DNA of 64,000 nucleotides from Actinomycetales bacterium (lineage in GTDB: Bacteria; Actinomycetota; Actinomycetes; Actinomycetales; Dermatophilaceae), in contig JADKAO010000002.1 in the NCBI GenBank assembly GCA_016715285.1, positions 124,001-188,000 on the forward strand, written 5' to 3'. The notes beneath the pieces were generated by a model. It did no database searches. It was not told the DNA's origin and saw nothing but the letters and a program-made list of their open reading frames with translations. This document shows, in pieces, positions 47,237-56,134 of the stretch (position 1 is the first letter of the stretch; every line of letters starts with the position of its first letter). The position numbers and the translations under genes are program-made.

Positions 47237-47859
47237 CGAATCGCCTTCAGCCGCAACACTTCTGCTTGCTTGGTCTCGATCAGCGTCGTCGCGACAGCCT
47301 TGACCTCGGGGGTTGTTGAGGTCTTGAGGAGGTACTTCGCGAGGGTGATGGCCCCCTCGCCGTGCGACTGCATCATCCGGGCCCAGGTGAGGTCGAAGTC
47401 GTTGCCGCGGGCGTCGGCCAGCGCGGCGAGGGCGGGGGCGCTCATCATTCCTGGCTCCTTGTGACCCGGGTGATCGCTCGCGAGTGGGGCCGACTGCCAC
47501 TCGCGCAGCCATTGTTGGGCCTGGCGCAAGACGGGCTCCTCACTCGCTTTCATCGTTGCAGCCACCTCACGGACGGCCATGGAGTCCCCGTACCCCGCTA
47601 ACGCCAGGTCAGCCATGACCAGACCCTGAGTGTGATGGGCGACGAGCATCTGGGCAAACATGACATCGCCCGCCCGACCCGTGCCGAGCACGCCCGCGGC
47701 GGGGTTCGCATCCGCCGCCGTGGTGACACCGGCGGCACTGGGAACACCTCCGCTGGGCGTGCCATTCGACCCTCCCGAACAGGCGGTCGACCCGAGAGCG
47801 AGGGCCAGCCCAAGGGCGCCCAGCGCCACGGCGCGAGTCGCGGCTCGAGGGCGCATCAT
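47233..47859 (-). CDS. DUF305 family lipoprotein
   Basis: A 208-residue exported lipoprotein. Signal peptide with lipobox LGSTACSG (Cys near residue 27), then the DUF305 domain: FAQMLVAHHTQGLVMADLA, HPGHKEPGMM and WARMMQSHGEGAITLAKYL. The His/Met pattern suggests metal (possibly copper) binding. It is coupled to the DNA ligase gene by TTGA overlap, an unexpected pairing that probably reflects shared transcription only. Confidence 0.9.
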   Translation of the reverse strand: MMRPRAATRAVALGALGLALALGSTACSGGSNGTPSGGVPSAAGVTTAADANPAAGVLGTGRAGDVMFAQMLVAHHTQGLVMADLALAGYGDSMAVREVAATMKASEEPVLRQAQQWLREWQSAPLASDHPGHKEPGMMSAPALAALADARGNDFDLTWARMMQSHGEGAITLAKYLLKTSTTPEVKAVATTLIETKQAEVLRLKAIR

Positions 47860-47927
47860 GGCGAGAAACTACCGGTGCACGGAGACCCGCGCACTGGAAT
47901 CCGAGAACCCGGGGACCGTTCTCGGGA

Positions 47928-49775
47928 CTACCCGCGCAGCGAATACACCAGAACGCTGTAGGGCGCGATGGACACTAGCGCGCTCACGGGCTGACCATCC
48001 TTTGCGTCGCCGTTGGCTTCGGTGTCGGTCGACAAGAAGTCGCCGAAGTCGTCGCTGTAGATCCGCGCATCGCTGTTGAGCTCGAGCTGCCACTGGCCGG
48101 CGAGCGGCATACCAATGCGGTAGTCCGTGCGGGCCTCGTGGTGGAGGTTGACGACGACCACGACGCTGTCGCCCGGGCCCCCGGCTGACCACCGGTGGAA
48201 GGCGAGGACATTCTCGTCCTCGTTGAGGTGGTAGCAGTCGACGTGCTGGCCGGTGAGGCCGCGGGTCGTGTCGCGCCAGTTGCGGCGCACCCGGATGAGG
48301 TCGCGGAAGAGCCGCACGATGCCGTGGAAGTCCTCATTGAGGTCCCAGTCGAGTGGTACATCGTCGCGGAACCATGCACCCTGCAGGAACTCCTGCCCCT
48401 GGAAGAGCATCGGTATGCCGGGACTCGTGAGGACCAGCGCGGCGCCGACGGTGGCGCGTTTCTGGGAGTGCCAACCCGTCGGGTCGCCGGGGTTGACCTC
48501 GGTGGGGACGCGGGCGCGGCCGTTGGCGACTTCGTCGTGGGACTCGGTGTAAATCACCCGGTGGTAGGCGTCGCCGTTATACATCGTGATGATGGCGTCG
48601 CGGAGGGCACCGATCGCGCGGTCTTCGTCGCTGCGGGCGATGACGGCGTGGCGCACGGGGTGGACAAAAGCCCCATCCCATTGGGCGTGGAAGGCCGCAC
48701 CGCCCTCGGCGGTCTGGCTGATGCGGGGGTCTTGTTGCATGTCTTCGGCGATCGTGATGCTGCGCGGATAGGACTCGCGCACAGACGTATTGATCCACCG
48801 CATCAGATCCCAGCCTTCGGGAAGGTCGATGCCGCCGCCGTGGACGCTGCGGATATAGGGGGTCATGTCGAAGCGCAACCCGTCGACGTGGAAGTCGTAG
48901 AACCACATCATCGCGTTGTCGTGGATGAAGCGGCGGACCTCCTCGCGACCGTAGTCGGGGCGGGTGTCGCCCCACGGGGTCTCGGAGCGACCGTCCTGGT
49001 AGAAGTAGATGCCCCCCTTGCCGTTTTCGCTCCAGCCGTCGAACTGCCAGAGGTCGAGGTCGCTCGGCCCGAAGTGGTTGTAGACCACGTCGACGATGAC
49101 GGCCAGCCCGCGACGATGGGCCTCTTTGATCAGGGACTTGAGGGCATCGGGCCCGCCGTATCCCGACTCAACCGCGAAGATGTGGGCCGGGTTGTAACCC
49201 CAGGAGAAGTCACCCGCGAACTCCATGACCGGCATGATCTGGATGGCGTTGACGCCGAGCTTGACGAGGTGATCGAGCTTCTCAGCGACCTGCTCAAAGG
49301 TGCCCGGGCGGCCGTCTTGTTCGGTGAAGAACGACCCGACGTGGAGTTCATAGATGACGAGTTCGTGGTGGCCGGGCAGATCGAAATCGTCTCCCGCCCA
49401 GTCAAACTGGCCATGGTCATAGATGACGCCATGGCCGACGGAGTTGGTGACGCAGCGCGCGTACGGGTCGATCCGATAGAGCTTGAGGTCACCGTTGTGG
49501 ACGATGTACTTGTAGCCATGTCCCACGTGCGCGCCGGGCACATCGGCATACCAATTGCCGTTGCCCTCAGACGTCATCGGGAGATTGCGCTCGTCCCACC
49601 CGTTGAAGTCACCCATGACGAAGACCTCGGAGGCATGCGGGGCCCAGACGCGGAAGGCCGTGCCCTCGCCGTAGGGCAAGGCTCCCATGCCGGGGCGCAC
49701 GGGAGTTTGCTCGGCCTGCTCAGCTTGCTGACCTTGCTGATCTTGCTGACCCTGCTGATCTGAAGAAGTCGTCAC
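47928..49775 (-). CDS. GH13 alpha-amylase/branching-enzyme-like glycosidase
   Basis: A 615-residue enzyme. N-terminal CBM48/isoamylase-N-like domain (FRVWAPHASEVFVMGDFNGW), then the GH13 barrel: VIVDVVYNHFGPSD, nucleophile Asp in FHVDGLRFDMTPYIRS, acid/base Glu in ITIAEDMQQD, and the third Asp in YTESHDEV. Domain order matches GlgB-like or malto-oligosyl enzymes. The N-terminal 30 residues are Gln-rich repeats, like QQGQQDQQGQQ. GTG at 49775 overlaps the stop of the DUF2889 gene (GTGA), so the two are coupled. Exact product (branching or hydrolysis) is undetermined. Confidence 0.9.
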   Translation of the reverse strand: MTTSSDQQGQQDQQGQQAEQAEQTPVRPGMGALPYGEGTAFRVWAPHASEVFVMGDFNGWDERNLPMTSEGNGNWYADVPGAHVGHGYKYIVHNGDLKLYRIDPYARCVTNSVGHGVIYDHGQFDWAGDDFDLPGHHELVIYELHVGSFFTEQDGRPGTFEQVAEKLDHLVKLGVNAIQIMPVMEFAGDFSWGYNPAHIFAVESGYGGPDALKSLIKEAHRRGLAVIVDVVYNHFGPSDLDLWQFDGWSENGKGGIYFYQDGRSETPWGDTRPDYGREEVRRFIHDNAMMWFYDFHVDGLRFDMTPYIRSVHGGGIDLPEGWDLMRWINTSVRESYPRSITIAEDMQQDPRISQTAEGGAAFHAQWDGAFVHPVRHAVIARSDEDRAIGALRDAIITMYNGDAYHRVIYTESHDEVANGRARVPTEVNPGDPTGWHSQKRATVGAALVLTSPGIPMLFQGQEFLQGAWFRDDVPLDWDLNEDFHGIVRLFRDLIRVRRNWRDTTRGLTGQHVDCYHLNEDENVLAFHRWSAGGPGDSVVVVVNLHHEARTDYRIGMPLAGQWQLELNSDARIYSDDFGDFLSTDTEANGDAKDGQPVSALVSIAPYSVLVYSLRG

Positions 49776-50803
49776 AAACCCTGAGGGTACCCAGCCCAAC
49801 GCCCCTCAGCCGCCACAACGAGAGCCGGGACATCAGCGACAAACCGGACGACATCGTTGAGGTGAGTGCACGATCCGGGCCCAAAGAGGGTCGCGGAGAC
49901 CCGGTCGCGCAGGTCGGCACACGGCATACCGACAACGTCTTGGACCGACGCCGCGGCGCGCGGGCATTCGGTGTGTGGAAGAACGTGCGGGGTCACCGTC
50001 AAGGCAACCACGGGGTATGCCGGGTGGTCACCGAGCGTGGCCGCGAGCGCGTATTCGTGCAGGACGCGTTCGGCGCCCGTGTCGTCGACGAAACTGTCGC
50101 GGAAGTGGGCGTCGATCTGGACCTGGGACGTGTCAGCGTCGCGCCAGGCGTCGAAGCGGCGACGGCGACTGATGCCCCAGGGTGGGAGGGCCGGCCACGT
50201 GTGCCAGCCGCGTGCGTCGTCCGCGTGGTCGATCGGGACCGCGTGGGGGGTGACCGCCCGGGGCGCGCCGCCGGTCGTCTCCAGGATGCGCGCGGCGCGG
50301 GAATCTGCTGCCCAGCCGGCGCAGACGTCGAGCCGGCGACCCGGCGACGGCAGCGGGTCGCTCGCGGATTGCGCGGCGCGTGCCCGGCCGCGCGTGAAGC
50401 CGCTGATGACATAGCCGCCGGGGAGGTCATCGAGGAGTTGATGCAGGTCCGAGCCCTGCTCGACGTCTTCGCGGATGGTGCGCCAGAGGCCGGTGCGCCA
50501 GCCGACGAGCGCTTGGCGACCGATGAGGGCACTGAGCGCTGGGCGGCGGGGGTAGGTCGAGAGGGCAGTCACGACGCCGTCGGTGACGGTGAGCGAGGTG
50601 AGTGCCGAGCCGAGGACGGCGTGACCGCCGTCGGGGTCGGTGACGAGGTCGCGGGCCCGGCCGCCCACGGCCAGGGGACCCTCCGGGCCCTCAGGCAGGG
50701 TGAGGTCGAGGCTCGTCGTGCGCCGGATCGAGGCCGGACGCCGCGGCGGTGTGCCGGGCTGCGGCCCCGGCAGACCGTTGTGGGCGAGCGTGTCGATCGA
50801 CAT
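49772..50803 (-). CDS. DUF2889 family protein
   Basis: A 343-residue cytoplasmic protein. The C-terminal half carries the DUF2889 pattern: FRDSFVDDTGAERVLHEYAL and CTHLNDVVRFVADVPALV, with conserved His/Cys residues. The N-terminal 100 residues are Pro/Arg-rich. Function unknown; its stop overlaps the start of the GH13 gene (GTGA), which suggests a shared role in polysaccharide metabolism by context only. Confidence 0.72.
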   Translation of the reverse strand: MSIDTLAHNGLPGPQPGTPPRRPASIRRTTSLDLTLPEGPEGPLAVGGRARDLVTDPDGGHAVLGSALTSLTVTDGVVTALSTYPRRPALSALIGRQALVGWRTGLWRTIREDVEQGSDLHQLLDDLPGGYVISGFTRGRARAAQSASDPLPSPGRRLDVCAGWAADSRAARILETTGGAPRAVTPHAVPIDHADDARGWHTWPALPPWGISRRRRFDAWRDADTSQVQIDAHFRDSFVDDTGAERVLHEYALAATLGDHPAYPVVALTVTPHVLPHTECPRAAASVQDVVGMPCADLRDRVSATLFGPGSCTHLNDVVRFVADVPALVVAAEGRWAGYPQGL

Positions 50804-50854
50804 GGTTCGAAGGGTACCGAGGCTTGTTGGGCTCGGTCTGACAGAGTGACGGCC

Positions 50855-51655
50855 ATGGACTCTCCCTCGCTCCTCACCGTGATGGGCCTCAGCGCGCTCG
50901 CGATCATCGTGCTGCTCGCGATCACTGCGGTCGTCGCGCGACGCCTGGACAAGTACGCCGTCATCGACGTGACGTGGGGTCTGCTCTTCGTCGGGGTGTC
51001 GTGGGTGGGCATGGTGGTCAGCGGCTTCGCTCCGCGCTCCGTCCTCGTCGCGGCCCTCGTCACGGCGTGGGGTGGCCGGCTCGCGTGGCACCTGTGGCGC
51101 CGGACCCGCGGCATGGGCGAAGACCCTCGCTACGTCGCGATCCTCTCGGCGGCACCTGCTGGCAAGAAGTTCCTGTATGCCGCCCGCCGGGTCTTCCTCA
51201 CCCAGGGCGTCATCGCATGGTTCGTGTCGCTTCCCTTGCAAGTGACCGCCTGGACGTCCACGACCCACCCCGCGCACCGCGAGATCGGTCTCGTCGGCTG
51301 GATCGGTGCGGCGGTTGTCGTCGCGGGTCTGCTGATCGAGGGAATCGGCGACGCGCAGCTGGCCCGGTTCAAGGCGGACCCGGCCAACAAGGGGCGGCTC
51401 ATGGACCAAGGGTTGTGGTCCTGGACGCGCCACCCGAACTACTTCGGCGACTCGGTCGTCTGGTGGGGCCTGTGGGTGATTGCCGCCCAGGTCAACCCGG
51501 GGTGGGCTACGGTGCTCTCACCTGCGGCGATGACGTTCTTCCTCGTCAAGGTGAGCGGTGTGGCACTACTCGAAAAGAGCATGTCCCAGCGCCCCGGCTG
51601 GGCCGAGTATGCCGCCCGCACCAGCGCCTTCATCCCCCGCCCTCCCAAGCGCTAG
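50855..51655 (+). CDS. DUF1295 family membrane protein (steroid 5-alpha reductase-like)
   Basis: A 266-residue membrane protein with about seven transmembrane helices. The DUF1295 signature is at the C-terminus: QGLWSWTRHPNYFGDSVVWW and LEKSMSQRPGWAEYAARTSA. The family resembles ergosterol delta-reductase/ICMT-like enzymes. The ATG at 50855 or the GTG 9 bp upstream may be the start. Its 3' end overlaps the convergent lysophospholipase gene by 26 bp. Confidence 0.88.
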   Translation: MDSPSLLTVMGLSALAIIVLLAITAVVARRLDKYAVIDVTWGLLFVGVSWVGMVVSGFAPRSVLVAALVTAWGGRLAWHLWRRTRGMGEDPRYVAILSAAPAGKKFLYAARRVFLTQGVIAWFVSLPLQVTAWTSTTHPAHREIGLVGWIGAAVVVAGLLIEGIGDAQLARFKADPANKGRLMDQGLWSWTRHPNYFGDSVVWWGLWVIAAQVNPGWATVLSPAAMTFFLVKVSGVALLEKSMSQRPGWAEYAARTSAFIPRPPKR

Positions 51656-52604
51656 GCGCCTGGCCGGGCACCCCCCCCCCCCTGAGGCGGTCGTCGAGCC
51701 AGGCGATGATGTCGCTCATGACCTCGTCACGGTTGGTCTCGTTGAGGATCTCGTGGCGAGCGTTCGGATACAGCGTCACCGTCACCGACGAGATCCCAGC
51801 AGCCCGGAACTGATCCGCGACCTGCTTGACACCCTTGCCGTTGTCACCCACAGGATCCTTGTCGCCAGACGCCATGAGGATGGGCAGGTCTTTGCGGATC
51901 TTGGCGACGTTCGCCGAGTCGTTCACCACACCCAGCCCGTGGAGCAGGTCACCAAAGAACCCCGTCGTAAACACCGCGCCACACCACGGGTCGGCGATGT
52001 ACAGATCGACTTCGGTCCGGTCCCGCGACAGCCAGTCGAACTTCGTCCGCGCGGGCTTGAACGCGTCGTTGAACTTGCCAAACGTCATCGAGTCCAGCAG
52101 CGGGCTGCGCGTACGACGACCCCGCACCGTTCCCTCCGCAAAGGCGAGGACCCCGCCAACCTTGCCGAGCAGCCCCGGGTCGCCCCCAGCGCCGGTCAAC
52201 ACCAGGCCCGCGATCGACGAACTGTGCGACACGGCATACGCGCGGGACAGGATCGACCCCATGCTGTGCCCGAACAGGAACACGGGCAGGTCCGGGTGGT
52301 CCTCCGAAATGGTGCGGGTCACGGCATACAGGTCCTCGACGACCTTCTCGAATCCATCCTTGTCGGCGAAGTAGCCGACATTCTCGAGCGTGCCCGCGGT
52401 CTTGCCGTGACCGCGGTGGTCGATGGCGTAGACGTCGTACCCCGCGGCCGTGAGCCGCTCCGCGAACCGCTCATAGCGACCCGCGTGCTCGGCCATCCCA
52501 TGCGCGATGAGGACGGCGGCTTTGGCTTCACCGTCGGGGCTCCAGCGATAGACGTGCAACCTCGTGCTGTCGGCTGCGTTCACGGTCGTCATGGAGCTGC
52601 GCAT
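51630..52604 (-). CDS. Alpha/beta hydrolase (lysophospholipase-like)
   Basis: A 324-residue monoacylglycerol lipase/lysophospholipase-type enzyme. VLIAHGMAEHAGRYERFAER (oxyanion region), VYAIDHRGHGKTAG, nucleophile Ser in FLFGHSMGSILSR, Asp in ASGDKDPVGDNGKG and the His in YPNARHEILNE. The last 20 residues are encoded through a run of 12 Cs (51671-51682), so the C-terminus is sensitive to slippage. The ATG at 52604 or 52592 fits the start. Confidence 0.9.
   Translation of the reverse strand: MRSSMTTVNAADSTRLHVYRWSPDGEAKAAVLIAHGMAEHAGRYERFAERLTAAGYDVYAIDHRGHGKTAGTLENVGYFADKDGFEKVVEDLYAVTRTISEDHPDLPVFLFGHSMGSILSRAYAVSHSSSIAGLVLTGAGGDPGLLGKVGGVLAFAEGTVRGRRTRSPLLDSMTFGKFNDAFKPARTKFDWLSRDRTEVDLYIADPWCGAVFTTGFFGDLLHGLGVVNDSANVAKIRKDLPILMASGDKDPVGDNGKGVKQVADQFRAAGISSVTVTLYPNARHEILNETNRDEVMSDIIAWLDDRLRGGGVPGQAPSAWEGGG
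51671..51682. repeat. Homopolymeric C12 tract at the 3' end of the hydrolase gene
   Basis: Twelve consecutive Cs lie in the last codons of the lysophospholipase. A one-base change would shift the final frame. The tract is by far the longest homopolymer in the window. Confidence 0.85.
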
Positions 52605-52765
52605 TTGGCCGGGACCCTTCGTTGGGGGACGCGAGAGTGTGATGCTGGGCACTGCCCACGAGGTCAGGTTACGCGGCCAGGCACAACCCATGGGGTATGC
52701 CGTGATTCCTCCTCACGCTGCTGGCGCCAGCGTGGCGGTAATCCAGCGTGGCGGCAAATCGGGCG

Positions 52766-52825
52766 AGTGGAAGGGCACAGGTGCAGGGTTGGGGGCGTCT
52801 GAAGCCTGCATCCTTGCCCTCCCAC
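52766..52825. repeat. Degenerate third copy of the hairpin repeat element
   Basis: AGTGGAAGGGCACA (52766-52779) matches the two copies at 37.9 kb, followed by GCAGG and CTGAAGCCTGCATCC, ending in TTGCCCTCCCA. The right arm is imperfect. It lies in the gap 52605-52890, which is otherwise empty except for a GTATGCCG word at 52695. Confidence 0.65.
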
Positions 52826-52890
52826 GCAAGGATCTGTAGTCTGCCGCACCCCCCTGGTCAGGCACCGGCGTCGGTAACTAAGGTAAACGT

Positions 52891-54624
52891 GTGGCCACCT
52901 CTGTGCGGAGATCCGTCCTTGTCGTCCTGGCGTTCGTCGCGTCCCTCGTCTTCACGGCGTTTACCGCGCCGGCCTCGCTTGCCGCAGGCGAGGTCGCGGC
53001 ATCTTGGGGGACGGACTGTGCGACGATCGAGGTCTCCTCGAGTGGGTGGCCGGCGGACGACTTCGTGCACGTGCGCTGGTATGCCACGGCCGACAGCGCG
53101 ACACCGGGCGTCGATGGGGAGGCCTGGTGGCCGGTTAACCAAGCGTGGAGCAAGCCAGTCGACCCCAGCAGGGTCCGTGGGTTCTCCTACCGCATCGTCT
53201 CGCCGGACGGCAACGGTGGCTGGACCGACGTCACGCCACTCAAGGACCAGGCCGCCTCGTGTGTCGTCGTCTTGCAGCCCTACGTGACGAGCGGATCGAC
53301 CTGCGACGCGGTCGTCGTTGCTGCCCGCAACTTTGGCACCACCTTCCCCTACGTCATCACGACCAAGGTCAACGGGGTCGTTGCCGATCAGCGCACGGTC
53401 ACCGGGGATGCGGCGTTCACCGTCCCATTCCCTTTCACCGGGGGCTCGTGGACCGTCGACACAAAGTGGCGCGATGACCCAACCGCGGCGTCCGGGATAC
53501 ACCACAGTGAGGGCACGAGCCTGGGCTGCGACTACATCCCCCCGGTAGAGAAGGTCGGCCTTGACGGCAAGCGGATCCAGGGTGCGTCCTGGGCCTTCGA
53601 ATACTGCGCGAAATACAACGACGAACCGGATTGGATCTGCACCCCCACGTTCAACCCGGCGGACAAGATCGGCTGGAGCGACTACATCCGGCGCAACGTC
53701 GACTCCGAGGCGTTTGCCAGCCAGGTCCGCAACGAGAATTTGCCCCCGACTGAGGAAATCACGATCTGGGAGACCGCAGCCCCCGCGGGCTATTCGGTCA
53801 ACCCCGAACGAGTGACGATCACCTTTGTATGCGGAGGGTGGCACCTCGGCGACCGCACGACCGCGTCGTGCAGCACGCCGCTCTACGGCTTTGACCAGGC
53901 GGCATACGAGGCCGCCGGTCGCACGATGGCGACCCAGAAACCGGTGCGCCTCACCAACGCCCGCGACATCCCGGTCATCCACAGCACCTCACCCGCGCTT
54001 GCGAAAGTCGACGGTGAGGGCAAGACCGTGGTCGGCGCCCGTGTCATCGGGTGGGCCTGCAACCGCTGGGACAATAGTGTCGAGTGGCAGTGCCAGAACC
54101 TTGCTGACTACACGATCGACCCCTCGGACGCTGGGTTCCTCCAGCGGGAGATCGCGGTAACCCTGCCCGATGGCACCACGACCTCGGCCTATCGCCCTGT
54201 CGAGAACCGCATCGTCATCTGGGAGTCCTCCGCGCCCGAGGGCTACACGTTGAGTTCCCGCATGTATGCCGTCGACTACGCCTGCGGTGCCTGGCGGACG
54301 ATTACTGTGACCGAGAAGACCGAGGCAGCGGCCAAGAACGCCCCATTGGCCACCTGCGACTCGCCGATCCTGGCGAACAACACGTTCCGCTGGGTCAACG
54401 TCAAGCGATCGCACCCGTCCCACCCATCCCACCCGACCCCGGAGATGCCGGAGACGCCGTCGTCGCCGGACCACCCAGCGACGACGCCAGGGGCCCTCCC
54501 GGCCACCGGCAGCAACGCCCAAGACATCACCCCGGTAGCGGTCGCCCTTCTGGTGTTGGGCACCTCACTCCTAGCTGCGTCTCGACTGACCTTGACTCTT
54601 CGCAGGTCACGCACCCGCCGGTAG
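52891..54624 (+). CDS. LPXTG-anchored surface protein with SpaA-like repeats
   Basis: A 577-residue exported protein. Signal peptide to about residue 33 (LAFVASLVFTAFTAPASLAA). The mature part has beta-sandwich repeats typical of SpaA/Cna_B pilin domains: KVGLDGKRIQGASWAFEYC ... WETAAPAGYSV and KVDGEGKTVVGARVIGWAC ... WESSAPEGYTL; the Lys plus Glu pattern allows isopeptide bonds. A Pro/His/Ser linker (HPSHPSHPTPEMPETPSS) precedes the sorting signal LPATGSNAQD, a hydrophobic helix and a basic tail (RRSRTRR). No sortase gene is in the window. GTG at 52891 has AAGG upstream. Confidence 0.85.
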   Translation: MATSVRRSVLVVLAFVASLVFTAFTAPASLAAGEVAASWGTDCATIEVSSSGWPADDFVHVRWYATADSATPGVDGEAWWPVNQAWSKPVDPSRVRGFSYRIVSPDGNGGWTDVTPLKDQAASCVVVLQPYVTSGSTCDAVVVAARNFGTTFPYVITTKVNGVVADQRTVTGDAAFTVPFPFTGGSWTVDTKWRDDPTAASGIHHSEGTSLGCDYIPPVEKVGLDGKRIQGASWAFEYCAKYNDEPDWICTPTFNPADKIGWSDYIRRNVDSEAFASQVRNENLPPTEEITIWETAAPAGYSVNPERVTITFVCGGWHLGDRTTASCSTPLYGFDQAAYEAAGRTMATQKPVRLTNARDIPVIHSTSPALAKVDGEGKTVVGARVIGWACNRWDNSVEWQCQNLADYTIDPSDAGFLQREIAVTLPDGTTTSAYRPVENRIVIWESSAPEGYTLSSRMYAVDYACGAWRTITVTEKTEAAAKNAPLATCDSPILANNTFRWVNVKRSHPSHPSHPTPEMPETPSSPDHPATTPGALPATGSNAQDITPVAVALLVLGTSLLAASRLTLTLRRSRTRR

Positions 54625-55059
54625 ACCCGGCAGGAGCACCAGGCCAGCCAGCACGGAGAGCGTGTTGGTCACGAGCGCGCCTGCGCAAAGCCAGGCCCAA
54701 TCGGCGCGCCAGTGACGCCGCCACGCCCAGCCGATCAGCAGAGCTTCGACGCCGGTCACGATGGTCTCCGCGACCATCAACTGCCACCATGAGTCGAAGC
54801 TCAGCGCGACGGCATACAGGATGGGGTGGGTGAGCAGGTTGACGACGACCGCGGCAACGAGCGCGAGTGGCCACGACACCCACGCGAAGAGCCGTGCGAG
54901 CACGGCATACACGGGCACTTCGACGAGCAGCGTGAGCCCCAACGCCGCGAGGTATGCCGTGGCACTCGCCGCCGCCGCGCTGGTCGCGTTGGCCATTGCG
55001 ACCAGGGCGCCGCTCGCGACCACAGTCATCGGGCTCATCTGCTTCGGGATCCTCCACAA
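54607..55059 (-). CDS. Hypothetical membrane protein
   Basis: A protein of 130-150 residues with four predicted transmembrane helices (for example LAALGLTLLVEVPVYAVLAR and LALVAAVVVNLLTHPILYAV). I recognise no family, although the pattern LTHPILYxxxLSFDxWWxLMxAE suggests a conserved one. The start is uncertain (ATG at 55059, 55029 or 54996). It overlaps the 5' end of the divergent gene at 54959. Confidence 0.65.
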   Translation of the reverse strand: MWRIPKQMSPMTVVASGALVAMANATSAAAASATAYLAALGLTLLVEVPVYAVLARLFAWVSWPLALVAAVVVNLLTHPILYAVALSFDSWWQLMVAETIVTGVEALLIGWAWRRHWRADWAWLCAGALVTNTLSVLAGLVLLPGLPAGA

Positions 55060-55900
55060 CGTGCTCGAATTGCGTTATGTCCTAGGGCGATTCGGCTGGG
55101 TGCTCGACGGCCAGGTGGGGCTGCTGCTGCTCACCTTGATCACCGGAATTTGTGCGACGCGCCTAGGCGGAGCGTACCTCGGCACCTGGTCACGGCACCT
55201 CGAAATCACCCTCGGGTATGCCGTCCTCGCCGCCGGTGCCTGCCTCGGCTTCCAGCGCGCTCCAGGCCCCCGCCATCGCACCCTCGCGATCGGCGCGATC
55301 GCAGCCGCGTTGGTGGCGGCACTTGGGCTCTCGCTTGGCTTCCCGGCATACCACTTTGTCGTGCTCACTCACCTGCACAACCTCGTGCCGCTCGCCTTCC
55401 TGTGGGAGTGGTCGCGGCGGCTCGTGCCCCGTGCTCGCCGGGGCTTCCGCGCGGTGCAGGTCGGCTGGGTGCTGGCCGTGCCCGCGCTCATCCTCCTCGG
55501 CGCCGTCGACCGCTGGGTGAGCAGCGACGCGGGCGCAGTCGGCGCCCTCGTCGGTGACGGCTCGGCTGTCATCGCCGCGAGCGCGTGGCCCGGTGCGCCC
55601 GACGTGGGTCTGCGCTTCCTGGTGGTATTCGCGTTTCTGCAGACCATGCACTACGTCGTGTGGGTGTGGTTCCTACCTCGGGTCGCGCCTGAAGCGACGC
55701 GCGCGTTCGAGGGGCGGTGGCCGAGGCTGACCGCACGCCGAATCTGGCTGGTCGGGCTCGGCGTGGCGGTGCTCCTTGGTGTCCTGCTGTTGTCCGACTA
55801 CGGTCAAGGACGCACGGTGTATGCCGGCCTCGCGACCTATCACGCCTATCTCGAGTTCCCCGTTCTCCTCGTCCTGCTCGTCCGCGGAAGGGTGTCATGA
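54959..55900 (+). CDS. Hypothetical polytopic membrane protein
   Basis: A 313-residue protein with eight or nine transmembrane helices. Notable conserved-looking elements are GILHNVLELRYVLGRFG, VVLTHLHNLVPLAFLWEW and LQTMHYVVWVWFLPRVAPEA, with His residues within helices. YAGLATYHAYLEFPVLLVLL ends the protein. GTG at 54959; its 5' end overlaps the divergent gene. The stop overlaps the start of a 47-residue membrane protein (ATGA at 55897-55900). Confidence 0.72.
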   Translation: MALAAAALVALAIATRAPLATTVIGLICFGILHNVLELRYVLGRFGWVLDGQVGLLLLTLITGICATRLGGAYLGTWSRHLEITLGYAVLAAGACLGFQRAPGPRHRTLAIGAIAAALVAALGLSLGFPAYHFVVLTHLHNLVPLAFLWEWSRRLVPRARRGFRAVQVGWVLAVPALILLGAVDRWVSSDAGAVGALVGDGSAVIAASAWPGAPDVGLRFLVVFAFLQTMHYVVWVWFLPRVAPEATRAFEGRWPRLTARRIWLVGLGVAVLLGVLLLSDYGQGRTVYAGLATYHAYLEFPVLLVLLVRGRVS

Positions 55901-56040
55901 CCATTCGCTTGTTCGCCTCACTCCCCTTCGACGTGGCACCGCCTCCGGTGACGGGTCGTGGCCCTTGGGTGTGGATCCTGCTCGCCCTCCTCGCCTTTGG
56001 GGTATTCGCCCTGGTCATGGCCTGGGTCAAACGTCGCTAG
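55897..56040 (+). CDS. 47-residue single-pass membrane protein
   Basis: MTIRLFASLPFDVAPPPVTG followed by one hydrophobic helix (WVWILLALLAFGVFALVMAW) and a basic tail. Its ATG overlaps the stop of the previous gene, so it is translationally coupled to it and probably forms a complex with the larger membrane protein. Confidence 0.72.
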   Translation: MTIRLFASLPFDVAPPPVTGRGPWVWILLALLAFGVFALVMAWVKRR

Positions 56041-56134
56041 CCGCGAGTTTGGATCGCGCGAACTACTAGCGCCGGGTAGGGATGCCGTGTTGTCATGACA
56101 GTCTCGGGCACGCATCATCACCAGGAGCACACAC

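Noticed and set aside
48195..49763. Long open frame on the plus strand across the GH13 gene
   Set aside because: The opposite strand has complete GH13 motifs; the plus frame is a by-product of codon bias.
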